22,588 nucleotides of DNA, from contig CAZLKF010000013.1 of NCBI GenBank assembly GCA_964560085.1, forward strand, positions 1 through 22,588, given 5' to 3'. Below, piece by piece: positions 7,359 through 15,396 of the stretch (its first letter is position 1; every line of letters starts with the position of its first letter). This DNA comes from RUG11241 sp964560085. GTDB taxonomy: Bacteria > Bacillota_I > Bacilli_A > RF39 > UBA660. The notes under the pieces are model-generated. The model saw only the letters and a list, made by a program, of their open reading frames with translations, did not search any database and was not told where the DNA came from. The translations under genes were made by a program, and so were the position numbers.

Positions 7359-8304
7359 CTTCATTGATAATTTTTATAATTATATCTTTAGCTTTTTTAG
7401 CTTCAGGAATTGGTTGCAAAGGAAATACATGATCCATATTATGAAATTCATAGTAATTATGAGGAATATGTTTACGAACAAGTTTATCCTTTAATTTTTT
7501 AGCATCAGGCAAAAAGATTTCATGGGTTCCTACAAAAATTGTTATTTTCCCAATTTTTTTGAATTCACCCTTAATTGGGCTTACAAGGTAATTGTCATCA
7601 CCTTTACTCCAATAATTACCACTTTTTATGAGGGTATTTTTAGATAAAAATGGATCATTTGATTCATATTTTTCTATTTCTTTATTTTTCATTGTAATAT
7701 CAAGCCACGGAGATAAAAGAATGATATTAGATGGTGATTTCATTTCTTTCTTTTTTAATAGTTGGGCAAGACCTAAAGCGAAACCGCCACCAGCTGAATC
7801 ACCCATAATAATTATATTTTCTTTTTTACATAAATTTTTATATAAACCTAAAACCTTTTTGTAAGCATACTTATAATTATAAGTAGGACTTTTGGGATAA
7901 ATTGGAACAATTATTTCCGTATTGGTAATCTTAGCAATTTCATCAAGAAATATCCAATGAAATATCAAAGGATCTTCAATATAACTACCACCATGTAAAT
8001 AGAATATTTTTTTCGCCTTGTCATTCTGATTTACAACGTAATAATCCATTCTTTTGTAAGCTAATCTTTTTATATCACATTTATATTTAAATTTTGGTAA
8101 AATATAAGTCTCCTTATTCTTTATAGCCATTTTTTCAATATATTTATTATAAACTTCATCATTTTCAATAAGTTTTTTTGGTTTAGCAATTGCGACTGTT
8201 GTCTCTATTAATTTACTTCTGACGCTTCTTTTCTCATAAATAATTATATGAATACAATAAACTAGTAATAGAATTAAGCCAAAAGTTAAAATGTTAAATT
8301 CCAT
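7354..8304 (-). CDS. Membrane-anchored alpha/beta hydrolase (hormone-sensitive-lipase-type esterase)
   Basis: This is a 316-residue esterase or lipase-like alpha/beta hydrolase. Residues 4-21 are a hydrophobic anchor, followed by a positive stretch, so the catalytic domain probably stays on the cytoplasmic side. The oxyanion-hole HGG is at 104-106. The nucleophile elbow GDSAGG contains S170, D267 fits the acid in HEIFLPD, and H292 in NMDHVF completes the triad. HGG plus GDSAGG is the hallmark of the hormone-sensitive lipase/acetyl-esterase branch. The gene is convergent with the acyltransferase operon but has its own strong promoter, so any partnership would be functional and not by cotranscription. 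A deacylase opposing the acyltransferase is a plausible inference. Confidence 0.85.
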   Translation of the reverse strand: MEFNILTFGLILLLVYCIHIIIYEKRSVRSKLIETTVAIAKPKKLIENDEVYNKYIEKMAIKNKETYILPKFKYKCDIKRLAYKRMDYYVVNQNDKAKKIFYLHGGSYIEDPLIFHWIFLDEIAKITNTEIIVPIYPKSPTYNYKYAYKKVLGLYKNLCKKENIIIMGDSAGGGFALGLAQLLKKKEMKSPSNIILLSPWLDITMKNKEIEKYESNDPFLSKNTLIKSGNYWSKGDDNYLVSPIKGEFKKIGKITIFVGTHEIFLPDAKKLKDKLVRKHIPHNYYEFHNMDHVFPLQPIPEAKKAKDIIIKIINEA

Positions 8305-8324
8305 AAAATCACCACTTTCATTGT

Positions 8325-8353
8325 ATCATATAATACTAAATAATTCGTGTAAA
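8325..8353 (-). promoter_or_regulatory. Promoter of the membrane-anchored esterase
   Basis: On the minus strand, TTTACA (8348-8353) and TATGAT (8325-8330) are separated by 17 bases, 21 bases upstream of the esterase ATG. Confidence 0.7.
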
Positions 8354-8385
8354 CAATTAAATTATATACTAAAAGATGATGAAAG

Positions 8386-8394
8386 TGTTATAAT
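8386..8394 (+). promoter_or_regulatory. Extended -10 promoter of the four-gene protease operon
   Basis: TGTTATAAT carries a TG dinucleotide one base before a perfect TATAAT, 24 bases upstream of the first ATG. No good -35 hexamer lies at 16-18 bases, which fits an extended -10 promoter. Confidence 0.55.
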
Positions 8395-8418
8395 TATTTA
8401 GATAAGGAGAATTTTTTT

Positions 8419-8898
8419 ATGGCAAACGAAAATAAAAAAAATTTTAATGAAATGTTGAATCAAAAAAGAGATATGCCTAAAATAATTGAACTTGACGATT
8501 TACAGGCTAAAAAATGGGGTGGAAAAAGAATGATTATTGTTCCACCATTATGCTATGATGAAAAAATAAAAAAAATTCCTTTTGGTGAACTTACAACAAC
8601 TAATGATCTTCGAAGATGTGTGGCACGAGAAAACAATGTTGATGTTGCTTGTCCATTAACTGCCGGAATTTTCATTAATATTTGCGCTTGGGCGAGTTAT
8701 CAGAGGAAAAGTGATATAACACCTTACTGGCGCGTTTTAAAAGCTGATGGGGAACTAAACATTAAATATCCAGAAGCATTTGAATTACAAATAAAACTTC
8801 TTCAAGCAGAAGGACATACAATTATTACAAAAGGAAATAAAAATATAAAGTACTTCGTAAAAGATTATGAGAAGAGTTTATATAATTTTGGTGAATAA
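8419..8898 (+). CDS. Alkyltransferase-like (MGMT-fold) DNA-binding protein lacking the active-site Cys
   Basis: This 159-residue protein resembles the C-terminal DNA-binding domain of O6-alkylguanine-DNA alkyltransferases. The stretch IPFGELTTTNDLRR at 53-66 matches the helix-turn-helix entry and Arg region. TPYWRVLKADGEL at 101-113 aligns with the active-site motif PCHRV, so the methyl-accepting Cys is replaced by Tyr103 and the His by Trp104. It therefore cannot repair by the usual suicidal transfer. Alkyltransferase-like proteins of this kind flag alkylated bases for other pathways. A 35-residue N-terminal extension precedes the domain. I recall Firmicutes and Actinobacteria proteins with the same TPYWRV motif. 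The ribosome binding site is AAGGAG, seven to nine bases before the ATG. It is the first gene of a four-gene operon, and the next ATG follows its TAA directly. The fold is well supported, the DNA-lesion role is inferred. Confidence 0.8.
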   Translation: MANENKKNFNEMLNQKRDMPKIIELDDLQAKKWGGKRMIIVPPLCYDEKIKKIPFGELTTTNDLRRCVARENNVDVACPLTAGIFINICAWASYQRKSDITPYWRVLKADGELNIKYPEAFELQIKLLQAEGHTIITKGNKNIKYFVKDYEKSLYNFGE

Positions 8899-10035
8899 AT
8901 GTTTGATATAATAGATACATTTTATGATTACATAATTAAAGAAGCAGCTAGAGGCGATGTTGACTGCTTTTTTAGGTATAATTTGTTATTTTCAACAGAA
9001 ATACCTGAAATGGGTATAAGTATCAAAGCAGTAGAGAAGGATAATAGTTTCGTTCCAACTTTATTCATAAAAAATAAAGCTGAATTTGATCGCTTGTTAT
9101 ACCAATATATAAATATTGCCAGTAAATTTTATGATGATTCTAACTTTGCACCTGAACTTTCTAACAATAATCTAGGTCTTGGCATAAACAAAGAGAAGTT
9201 ATTAGCAGTTTTATTGTGGTCAAATGCGACAATGGAAGATTTTCAAAATCCGTGTGAATTTTTAAAAAGAAGAATTTCATTCTTTAAAAACACTGATTTA
9301 AATGAATACATCAATAGCATTGATTCACTTATGAGTGAATGTTTAAATAGTACAATTAAATTAGAAGTAGTGAAATCAAAAGTTCAAAGTGAAACCCCAT
9401 ATCGCTTGAAGATAACTCTTCACGATTTAAATTCAGAGGATTGTTATCACTTCCCAGATATTTTTTTTGGCATAGAAGATTCAAAAGCGTATGTGTTAGG
9501 GATTCAAACTGATCGCCATGATAAAAATGATAATTGTTATTATGTTAAGAGAATAAAAAGACTTCTATATGGAATTGATGAAGGCTTAGATGTAAAAAAC
9601 GAGAATTTTGATAATTATGACTTTGGAAATATAAAAGACGTTACAGCAAGCTTTGTCGTTGCTGCCAATATATTTACGGGGATAATTCGCAATTATGGTA
9701 TTACTCAAGTAATTGTACCATCAATATTGATTGTGAGATGGAATGCAAAAGAAATAACTCATAAAAATATTATAAAATATAAAAACTTAACTTCTGTTGA
9801 AGCTGATGATCTAGCTAATAAACATGAAGAAATACAAAATAATTTAACCGAAAAACTCTTGCGAACTTTTAATCGTTTAGCCTATCATCATACGGGTTTC
9901 AATATTACAAGCTATGCCGGTGAAATAGATGAGGCTAGCCATTTTGAAATTTTGCCGACAGATGAATGTAACAATGCATTATTAAGAGAGACCTCATTTA
10001 AGATTACTAAAAAATATGCTAGAAATCGAGGATAA
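8899..10035 (+). CDS. Conserved-looking protein of unknown function in the protease operon
   Basis: I do not recognise this 378-residue protein. It has no signal peptide or transmembrane segment, is moderately acidic, and looks like a cytoplasmic globular protein of two parts: a helical N-terminal half (about 1-150) and a mixed alpha/beta second half. Possible conserved blocks are HFPDIFFGIEDSKAYVLG at 184-201, IKRLLYGIDEGLDV at 219-232, and NLTEKLLRTFNRLAYHHTGF at 315-334. The last is an amphipathic Arg/His-rich helix region. Translation starts directly after the TAA of the alkyltransferase-like gene and ends three bases before the protease gene, so all three are likely made together. It could be the regulator, the substrate or the partner of the protease. 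I assign no function. Confidence 0.75.
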   Translation: MFDIIDTFYDYIIKEAARGDVDCFFRYNLLFSTEIPEMGISIKAVEKDNSFVPTLFIKNKAEFDRLLYQYINIASKFYDDSNFAPELSNNNLGLGINKEKLLAVLLWSNATMEDFQNPCEFLKRRISFFKNTDLNEYINSIDSLMSECLNSTIKLEVVKSKVQSETPYRLKITLHDLNSEDCYHFPDIFFGIEDSKAYVLGIQTDRHDKNDNCYYVKRIKRLLYGIDEGLDVKNENFDNYDFGNIKDVTASFVVAANIFTGIIRNYGITQVIVPSILIVRWNAKEITHKNIIKYKNLTSVEADDLANKHEEIQNNLTEKLLRTFNRLAYHHTGFNITSYAGEIDEASHFEILPTDECNNALLRETSFKITKKYARNRG

Positions 10036-10038
10036 TCT

Positions 10039-10896
10039 ATGTTTAAAAAAGCAATAAAATTAAATCTTAATTATACTAGACCTGTTTTAATTGGCGAACG
10101 ATTTTTTAATAAACCGATAATTGAGATGGGAATAGGAGCATTTATTATCCTGAATAGAGATGGATTTGTTTTAACTTGTAAGCATATTGCTGAAAGAATC
10201 CAACTTGCTGATCAATTAAATCAAAAATATATGGAATATTTGAAAGAAATTAAAAATAAATCAAAGAAAGAAATCGAAAAGATCAACATAAAATATGATT
10301 ATAATGATTTTACATTAATACAAACAATTAATATTTTTATGAATTGTTTTGAAGACGGTAGATTAGAAAAAATTATTTATCATAAAAATTTAGATTTAGC
10401 TTTAATAAAATGGAAGGATTTCTCAAAAGTTTGTACAGAAAAGTTTCCCCAAATAAGCACTAAAAAAATTGAACCAGGTGAATCAATATGTCGATTAGGA
10501 TTTCCATGGCCAACTTTTAATTGTTTTGATATTATTCAAGATGATATTAAAGTAAAAAAGAATGGAGACTTCAATACGCCGGCATTTCCCTTAGATGGAA
10601 TGGTAACAAGATTGTTTAATGATGATAGTGGTAAAATTATTGCATTTGAAACAAGTACACCGGGGTTAAGAGGTCAAAGTGGGGGACCGATTTTTGATGT
10701 TGAAGGTAATATTATAGGCTTACAGTCTGCAACATCGCATCTAGATTTAATGTTTGATATTGATTTTGATGTCGTAAGGAATCACAAAAATGTTCATGCT
10801 TCTGAAAAGCAATTTATAAACCTAGGAATTGGTGTATCAGCTAATCAGATAATTAAATTTTTAGATGATAATAAAGTGGAATATAATAAGGTATAA
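10039..10896 (+). CDS. Cytoplasmic trypsin-like serine protease (S1 fold)
   Basis: This 285-residue chymotrypsin-fold peptidase has all three catalytic residues in typical contexts: H49 in LTCKHIA, D119 in NLDLALIKW, and S214 in the GQSGGPIFD motif. Between His and Asp lies an insertion of about 50 residues, rich in lysine and glutamate and probably helical (about 55-105). There is no signal peptide, membrane anchor or PDZ domain, unlike HtrA/DegP proteases, so it should act in the cytosol. Trypsin-like domains of this kind occur in bacterial conflict and defence operons, where they are activated to cleave a partner. Here the adjacent unknown protein is the obvious candidate partner, which is inference from order only. 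A GAGG ribosome binding site lies before the ATG, three bases after the preceding stop. Confidence 0.85.
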   Translation: MFKKAIKLNLNYTRPVLIGERFFNKPIIEMGIGAFIILNRDGFVLTCKHIAERIQLADQLNQKYMEYLKEIKNKSKKEIEKINIKYDYNDFTLIQTINIFMNCFEDGRLEKIIYHKNLDLALIKWKDFSKVCTEKFPQISTKKIEPGESICRLGFPWPTFNCFDIIQDDIKVKKNGDFNTPAFPLDGMVTRLFNDDSGKIIAFETSTPGLRGQSGGPIFDVEGNIIGLQSATSHLDLMFDIDFDVVRNHKNVHASEKQFINLGIGVSANQIIKFLDDNKVEYNKV

Positions 10897-10898
10897 TT

Positions 10899-11819
10899 AT
10901 GGTTGTTGTTTTGATTTTAATAGTAATTTTAATTATTTCATTTATCACATATAGAATTATTTTTTATGTTTCACCAAAAAGGCAAGAAAGTAATTATAAT
11001 ATTCCAGCAACGAATCAATATGATGTTTATAAAGAAGAATTATTGGAAGCGATTCATAAACTTGAAGAAGTTCCTTACGAGCAAATATTCATAAAGTCAA
11101 GTGATGGTAAAACATTAGCTGCTAAGTATTATCATGTTAAAGATAACGCCCCAATTGATATTGAATTTCATGGCTATCGTGGAACAGCAATTAGAGATTT
11201 TTGTGGTGGCTACAAGATTGCATCTAGGTTAAAGCATAATATTTTACTAGTTGATCAAAGAGCACATGGCAAAAGTGAAGGAACAACAATTACTTTTGGA
11301 ATAAAAGAACGCTATGATTGCTTGTCGTGGATTAATTATGTAATTGCTAGATTTGGCTCTAAGACCCAAATATTTCTATATGGGGTTTCAATGGGTGCAG
11401 CGACGGTTGTTATGGCAACAGGTCTTCTTTTACCTAAAAACGTAATAGGAGTTGTTGCTGATTGCCCGTATTCTTCGGCGCAAGCAATTATCAGAAAAGT
11501 CTGTAGAGACATGAAGATAATGCCTAATCTCATATATCCCTTTATTTTTTTAGGGGCTTTAATTTTTGGTCATTTTAATTTAAATGAAACTTCTGCTTTA
11601 AAAGAAGTTCAAAAGAATAAAATTCCTATTCTTTTTATTCATGGTGATGATGATTTATTTGTTCCTTATGAAATGACTTTAGATCTTTATAGAGCAAACA
11701 AGTCAAAAAAAGAGATATTGATAGTTTCAAAAGCAGGACATGGACTTAGTTATTTAGTTGATCCAGTTTCTTATCAAAAAAAAGTCGATAATTTTTTAAA
11801 ACAAGTAAAAAGGATATAA
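10899..11819 (+). CDS. Membrane-anchored alpha/beta hydrolase (acyl-thioesterase/peptidase-like)
   Basis: This 306-residue alpha/beta hydrolase has an N-terminal transmembrane helix at 2-23. The oxyanion region is HGYRGT at 91-96. The nucleophile is S164 in YGVSMGAAT, D252 lies in HGDDDLFVP, and H281 in AGHG closes the triad. The layout resembles the Bacillus YqkD-type branch of membrane-linked alpha/beta hydrolases, as I remember it. It starts two bases after the protease stop with AAGG as ribosome binding site and is the last gene of the operon, followed by a terminator. It could be part of the same system or a housekeeping gene read through from it. The substrate is unknown. Confidence 0.85.
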   Translation: MVVVLILIVILIISFITYRIIFYVSPKRQESNYNIPATNQYDVYKEELLEAIHKLEEVPYEQIFIKSSDGKTLAAKYYHVKDNAPIDIEFHGYRGTAIRDFCGGYKIASRLKHNILLVDQRAHGKSEGTTITFGIKERYDCLSWINYVIARFGSKTQIFLYGVSMGAATVVMATGLLLPKNVIGVVADCPYSSAQAIIRKVCRDMKIMPNLIYPFIFLGALIFGHFNLNETSALKEVQKNKIPILFIHGDDDLFVPYEMTLDLYRANKSKKEILIVSKAGHGLSYLVDPVSYQKKVDNFLKQVKRI

Positions 11820-11835
11820 AATTATATCCTTTTTT
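11807..11835. terminator. Bidirectional terminator ending the protease operon
   Basis: AAAGGATATAA and TTATATCCTTT are complementary and flanked by A- and T-tracts. The hairpin overlaps the last codons of the hydrolase gene and serves the convergent transglutaminase gene too. Confidence 0.85.
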
Positions 11836-13151
11836 TAATGAAATCGGTTTGTTGTGTTTTCTTCAAGACGCAACCCATTTAAATCATTTTCTGGTACTTG
11901 ATAAGGAAAGTCAATAAACTCGATTTCTGCATTTTCTTTTTTTGTTTTAGTTTTAAATTCAGTTATTTCAGGAATACTTACTTGTTTTAAAGATTTGCTG
12001 TTAGCTTCAATTAAAACATTTCCTGAAATTTTTTGATTGGTTCTTTTAATTATGTAATGTCCAATTTCGGTTAAAAAATTTTCGTAATCTTTTTCAGTAA
12101 TAAAATTATATTTTTTAACTATCTCTATATAGTTATCATCTATTTTTCCTAAAGTATCATCGATTTTTCGCTTTAAAACATCATATATAAACATAATTAG
12201 TTCTTCTTCACCTTTGGAAAACAACCAATCACCTGAATCACGATAAAATCTTTCTTTTCTTTCAATATAGTAATTTATTTGCTTATTGAATTCATTAAAA
12301 TCATGAACATCAAAAATTAAATCTTCATCCCGTAACCAAAATAATCTTTTTTCAACCTGCATCATTTCAAATGGCATTAAAGCGTGATTTAAATAATTTT
12401 TTTGCGGATCATTATCCCATGTAGGATCGGCAACAAAGATTCCGTGCACACCATATTTATCATCGTCAATATTAATTAAAACTCGTTGATGACCAACCTC
12501 ATTTGTTATTCGTTTGGTATTATTGTTTTTATCATATGAAGTATCAATGCTGACGTCTAAATCAGTTGCTCTAATTCCAACTTTATCAAGTAATACTTCC
12601 AATAATCTAGCATAACCAACACACACCATATATTTATTATTTAAAATATATCGTAAGCTGCGAGATTTGCTTGGATTACTAGCATTATCTTTAAATGGTT
12701 TAAAATTTTTGACAATGTTGTAAACAGCAATATATTTTTCAAAGGGGGTTAAAGTTGATTCTTTAATACCTTTAATTAAAGAATCTAAAACTTTTTCTTC
12801 TTCGAGAAATTGTCCTATAGGATAATCATAATCATCATTATTAATAATTATTGACAAATCAACATATTTTGAAAAATCAAATGCTAATTGTTCAAGAATA
12901 CTTCTTTTTTCAACTGAAAATTTAATAATTAAAGTTTTTTTTAATTTACTAATTTTCTCCAAAATATTTAAAACATTTTGCAAATATTCTTCATCAGTTA
13001 ATTCGCTTTTTGATTTCTTAATTTCAATCATCGCGTTGTTTGGTAAAAATGATAAAAAATTAATATCTCGATCTGTTAATCTTGAATCAACTATTATGTT
13101 TCGCGCTGTTAAAAGTGTTTCTGGCGATAAGTAATTTGTTTTTTTCAGCAT
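11835..13151 (-). CDS. Transglutaminase-like cysteine-protease-fold protein
   Basis: This 438-residue protein has a transglutaminase-like core at about 130-260. The likely triad is C177 in YMVCVGYARLLEVLL, H221 in EVGHQRVLI, and D242 in VADPTWDND. The family covers peptidases and amide-forming enzymes. No signal peptide or transmembrane segment is visible, so it appears cytoplasmic, which is less usual for bacterial members, many of which are membrane or secreted proteins. The N-terminal 120 residues look like an alpha/beta accessory domain. The C-terminal 170 residues are helical and charged. An AAGGAG ribosome binding site precedes the ATG, nine bases after the glycosyltransferase stop, so the two form an operon. 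The function is unknown. Confidence 0.8.
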   Translation of the reverse strand: MLKKTNYLSPETLLTARNIIVDSRLTDRDINFLSFLPNNAMIEIKKSKSELTDEEYLQNVLNILEKISKLKKTLIIKFSVEKRSILEQLAFDFSKYVDLSIIINNDDYDYPIGQFLEEEKVLDSLIKGIKESTLTPFEKYIAVYNIVKNFKPFKDNASNPSKSRSLRYILNNKYMVCVGYARLLEVLLDKVGIRATDLDVSIDTSYDKNNNTKRITNEVGHQRVLINIDDDKYGVHGIFVADPTWDNDPQKNYLNHALMPFEMMQVEKRLFWLRDEDLIFDVHDFNEFNKQINYYIERKERFYRDSGDWLFSKGEEELIMFIYDVLKRKIDDTLGKIDDNYIEIVKKYNFITEKDYENFLTEIGHYIIKRTNQKISGNVLIEANSKSLKQVSIPEITEFKTKTKKENAEIEFIDFPYQVPENDLNGLRLEENTTNRFH

Positions 13152-13160
13152 AATTGCTCC

Positions 13161-14342
13161 TTATTTTCCGTGGTCAATTCTTTCCCAACTAACTTTTGTA
13201 GTAATGGCTTTAATTAAACAAACAATATATGAAAGTAAGAATATGGGATTCAGTAAAATAGCTTTTTTTCTTAGCCTTATGCTAACATTTAGTTTATTCT
13301 TTTCTAGTTTTAACATATATGCAGTAAAAATTGCGAGAAAACTATAAATAATTAAAACAATGGAAAAAAAGTAAATTAGATAAATATAGTATGAACTTTC
13401 ATTATTAATAATATCAAATACTAATTTTGAAAAACTGACTACTATAGCAAGAATTGCACCAATAATAATTAAAATATAAGGCGTTACACCTATAATTTTG
13501 CCAATATCATTTTTAATATTTTTTAAGTGTAATTTTCTTGCTTCAAAAAATCCTTTTACCCATCTAGTACGTTGCGTAATTGAAACTTTAAATTCAGTTG
13601 GCTGTTCATCGAAAAATATGGCATTTTCATTATAAAATGTCGAAATATTGTTAGCAGTGGCATAAAGAGATAATTCATAATCCTCAGTTAATGTACTAAA
13701 AGGAAAACCTTGCCATTTTTCAATTAATTCGCCACTAATATAATAACCAGTTCCCGAAATAATAATTGTTTTATTTAATTTTGTTTTTGCTCGATTAATT
13801 AGTGTATTAATCATACTAAATGTTAAACCTGAACAAGTTGTAACCCAATTAAGATTATTTTTGATGTTGCGGTAACCAGTTGCAATATCATACCATTTGT
13901 TATAAGTTTCAAGCATATTGCTGATAAAGGACTTGTCTAAAATATTATCAGCATCAAAAATAAAATATAAATCATAGTGCTTATTTTTTAAGATTTCTTT
14001 AATTACTTCATCTAGAGCATAACCTTTTCGTTTTCTATTTGTAATATCACCGCGAATGAAAATAGTAGCTCCATAATTTTTGGCAATTTCAACGGTTTCG
14101 TCAGATTCACTTTCAACAATAATATAAGTATCTTTCATTGAATCAACTTGAGTTTTTAAAGAATCTAAAAGACCACGAATTACTTTTGATTCATAACGAG
14201 CGGGAATAAGAATGGCATAATTTTTATAATCTCGTGGTTTTATAATAACATGTTTATTTATTTTGTTTTTCATCATCATAATAATGATTAATATTAAAGA
14301 AACTATAAGAAGAATAAAGCTTGCTAAATAGTAATAAAACAT
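13161..14342 (-). CDS. Membrane-bound family 2 glycosyltransferase
   Basis: This is a processive-type GT2 enzyme of about 393 residues. Counting from the upstream TTG, it has an N-terminal helix at 8-27, a DxD-like DAD at 135-137, TED at 224-226 (catalytic base region), and QRTRW at 262-266 (the QxxRW motif of cellulose and hyaluronan synthase-like enzymes). Hydrophobic helices follow at about 290-310, 325-350 and 368-386. I chose the ATG at 14342 because GGAGG lies five bases upstream. The longer frame would begin at a TTG at 14357 without a ribosome binding site. It probably adds sugars to a lipid or polysaccharide on the cytoplasmic face. The donor sugar cannot be told. It is first in an operon with the transglutaminase-like gene. 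Confidence 0.88.
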   Translation of the reverse strand: MFYYYLASFILLIVSLILIIIMMMKNKINKHVIIKPRDYKNYAILIPARYESKVIRGLLDSLKTQVDSMKDTYIIVESESDETVEIAKNYGATIFIRGDITNRKRKGYALDEVIKEILKNKHYDLYFIFDADNILDKSFISNMLETYNKWYDIATGYRNIKNNLNWVTTCSGLTFSMINTLINRAKTKLNKTIIISGTGYYISGELIEKWQGFPFSTLTEDYELSLYATANNISTFYNENAIFFDEQPTEFKVSITQRTRWVKGFFEARKLHLKNIKNDIGKIIGVTPYILIIIGAILAIVVSFSKLVFDIINNESSYYIYLIYFFSIVLIIYSFLAIFTAYMLKLEKNKLNVSIRLRKKAILLNPIFLLSYIVCLIKAITTKVSWERIDHGK

Positions 14343-14370
14343 AGTCGCCTCCATCAATTATTGTAATTCA

Positions 14371-14376
14371 ATTATA
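14371..14376 (-). promoter_or_regulatory. -10 element of the glycosyltransferase operon
   Basis: A perfect TATAAT on the minus strand lies 28 bases before the glycosyltransferase ATG. No convincing -35 hexamer is visible, so the call rests on the -10 element and position. Confidence 0.45.
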
Positions 14377-14383
14377 ACACATA

Positions 14384-14412
14384 TTGTTAAATAATTGTAT
14401 TTTTTATATAAT
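14384..14412 (+). promoter_or_regulatory. Promoter of the GH13 gene
   Basis: TTGTTA at 14384-14389 and TATAAT at 14407-14412 are separated by 17 bases. An AAGGAG ribosome binding site at 14444-14449 precedes the ATG at 14455. Confidence 0.75.
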
Positions 14413-14454
14413 GAAATAGAAGAAGAATCAAAATAATTTATAGAAGGAGTAGGT

Positions 14455-15354
14455 ATGAGAATTATTCATATGTTCAATTGGCAACTTGTTGATATTGAAT
14501 CAGAATTAATTAATATTAAAGATCAAGGATTTGATGCTGTGCAAATCAATCCAATTCAACCTTTAAAAGAAGATAATTACAATCTGTGGTGGTTGTCTTA
14601 TCAACCTTGTGCATTTGCTATTGGTAATATTTATGGAACAAAAGAAGAATTAATTAGTTTGTGTTCATTAGCAAATAAAATAGGAATTAATATTATTGCT
14701 GATGTTATTTGTAATCACACAGCTAGTGCTGTTGATAACACTTTGTTTCCCCATGAAAAAGTTGACGCAAAATTGCGCACAAATAGAGCTTTTTGGAAAG
14801 AAAAAAGAAATATAAACAATTGGAATAATCGTTTGGAAGTAATCAATTATTGTATGCATTTGCCAGGATTAAATCCCAACAATCATGAACTTCAAGATAT
14901 AATAATTAAATTTCTAGATGATTTATTGGATTGTGGAGTTTGTGGTTTTAGATTTGATGCTGCTAAGAATATTGCCTTGCCTGAAGAAGGTTGTGATTTT
15001 TGGCCACGAGTTTTAAAAAAGTTAAAAGATTTGGACATTTTTACTTATGGTGAGATTATTTTTGAATCACACGAACTAATAAAAGAATATGGTAAATATT
15101 TTAAGGTTTTAACTGAAAGCAGAATAAATGACAAAAATTCATGCGTTGTTTTTGTTGAAAGTCATGATACTTATTTTGAATTTAAAAATACTGCCCAAAT
15201 GACAAGTGATGAAGTTACTCATGAATATAGAGACTTATGTCATGAGTTTCCTCATACACTTTATTATGCAAGACCGTATGATCTTGAGTGGCGTAGCGAA
15301 AAAATTAAGGAAGCAAATAAGGGTGCTAAACAAAAACAATTGGTTAAAAATTAG
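14455..15354 (+). CDS. Minimal GH13 alpha-amylase-family glycoside hydrolase
   Basis: This is a 299-residue GH13 enzyme acting on alpha-glucans or related sugars. All four family regions are present: DVICNH at 83-88 (region I), GFRFDAAKNI at 164-173 with nucleophile D168 (region II), E200 in TYGEII as acid/base (region III), and VESHDTY at 234-240 with D238 (region IV). It has no signal peptide, so it is intracellular. It is much shorter than typical alpha-amylases (about 450 residues or more): domain B is reduced and the C-terminal beta-sandwich is absent, with the chain ending soon after the seventh barrel strand. All catalytic residues are retained, and start and stop signals are normal, so it is either a genuinely minimal form or a tolerated C-terminal truncation. 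The epimerase gene follows after 42 bases. Confidence 0.85.
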   Translation: MRIIHMFNWQLVDIESELINIKDQGFDAVQINPIQPLKEDNYNLWWLSYQPCAFAIGNIYGTKEELISLCSLANKIGINIIADVICNHTASAVDNTLFPHEKVDAKLRTNRAFWKEKRNINNWNNRLEVINYCMHLPGLNPNNHELQDIIIKFLDDLLDCGVCGFRFDAAKNIALPEEGCDFWPRVLKKLKDLDIFTYGEIIFESHELIKEYGKYFKVLTESRINDKNSCVVFVESHDTYFEFKNTAQMTSDEVTHEYRDLCHEFPHTLYYARPYDLEWRSEKIKEANKGAKQKQLVKN

Positions 15355-15396
15355 GTATTTCTATTTTATTAGAGTATAATAAGTATAGGTGATAAT

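Noticed and set aside
7628..7864. 78-codon plus-strand frame
   Set aside because: It is antisense to the esterase catalytic core containing GDSAGG. No start signals.
10039..10896. HtrA/DegP-type protease
   Set aside because: The catalytic triad fits the wider family, but there is no signal peptide, membrane helix or PDZ domain.
14343..14357. TTG start extending the glycosyltransferase by five residues
   Set aside because: The GGAGG ribosome binding site lies within this stretch and points to the ATG at 14342.
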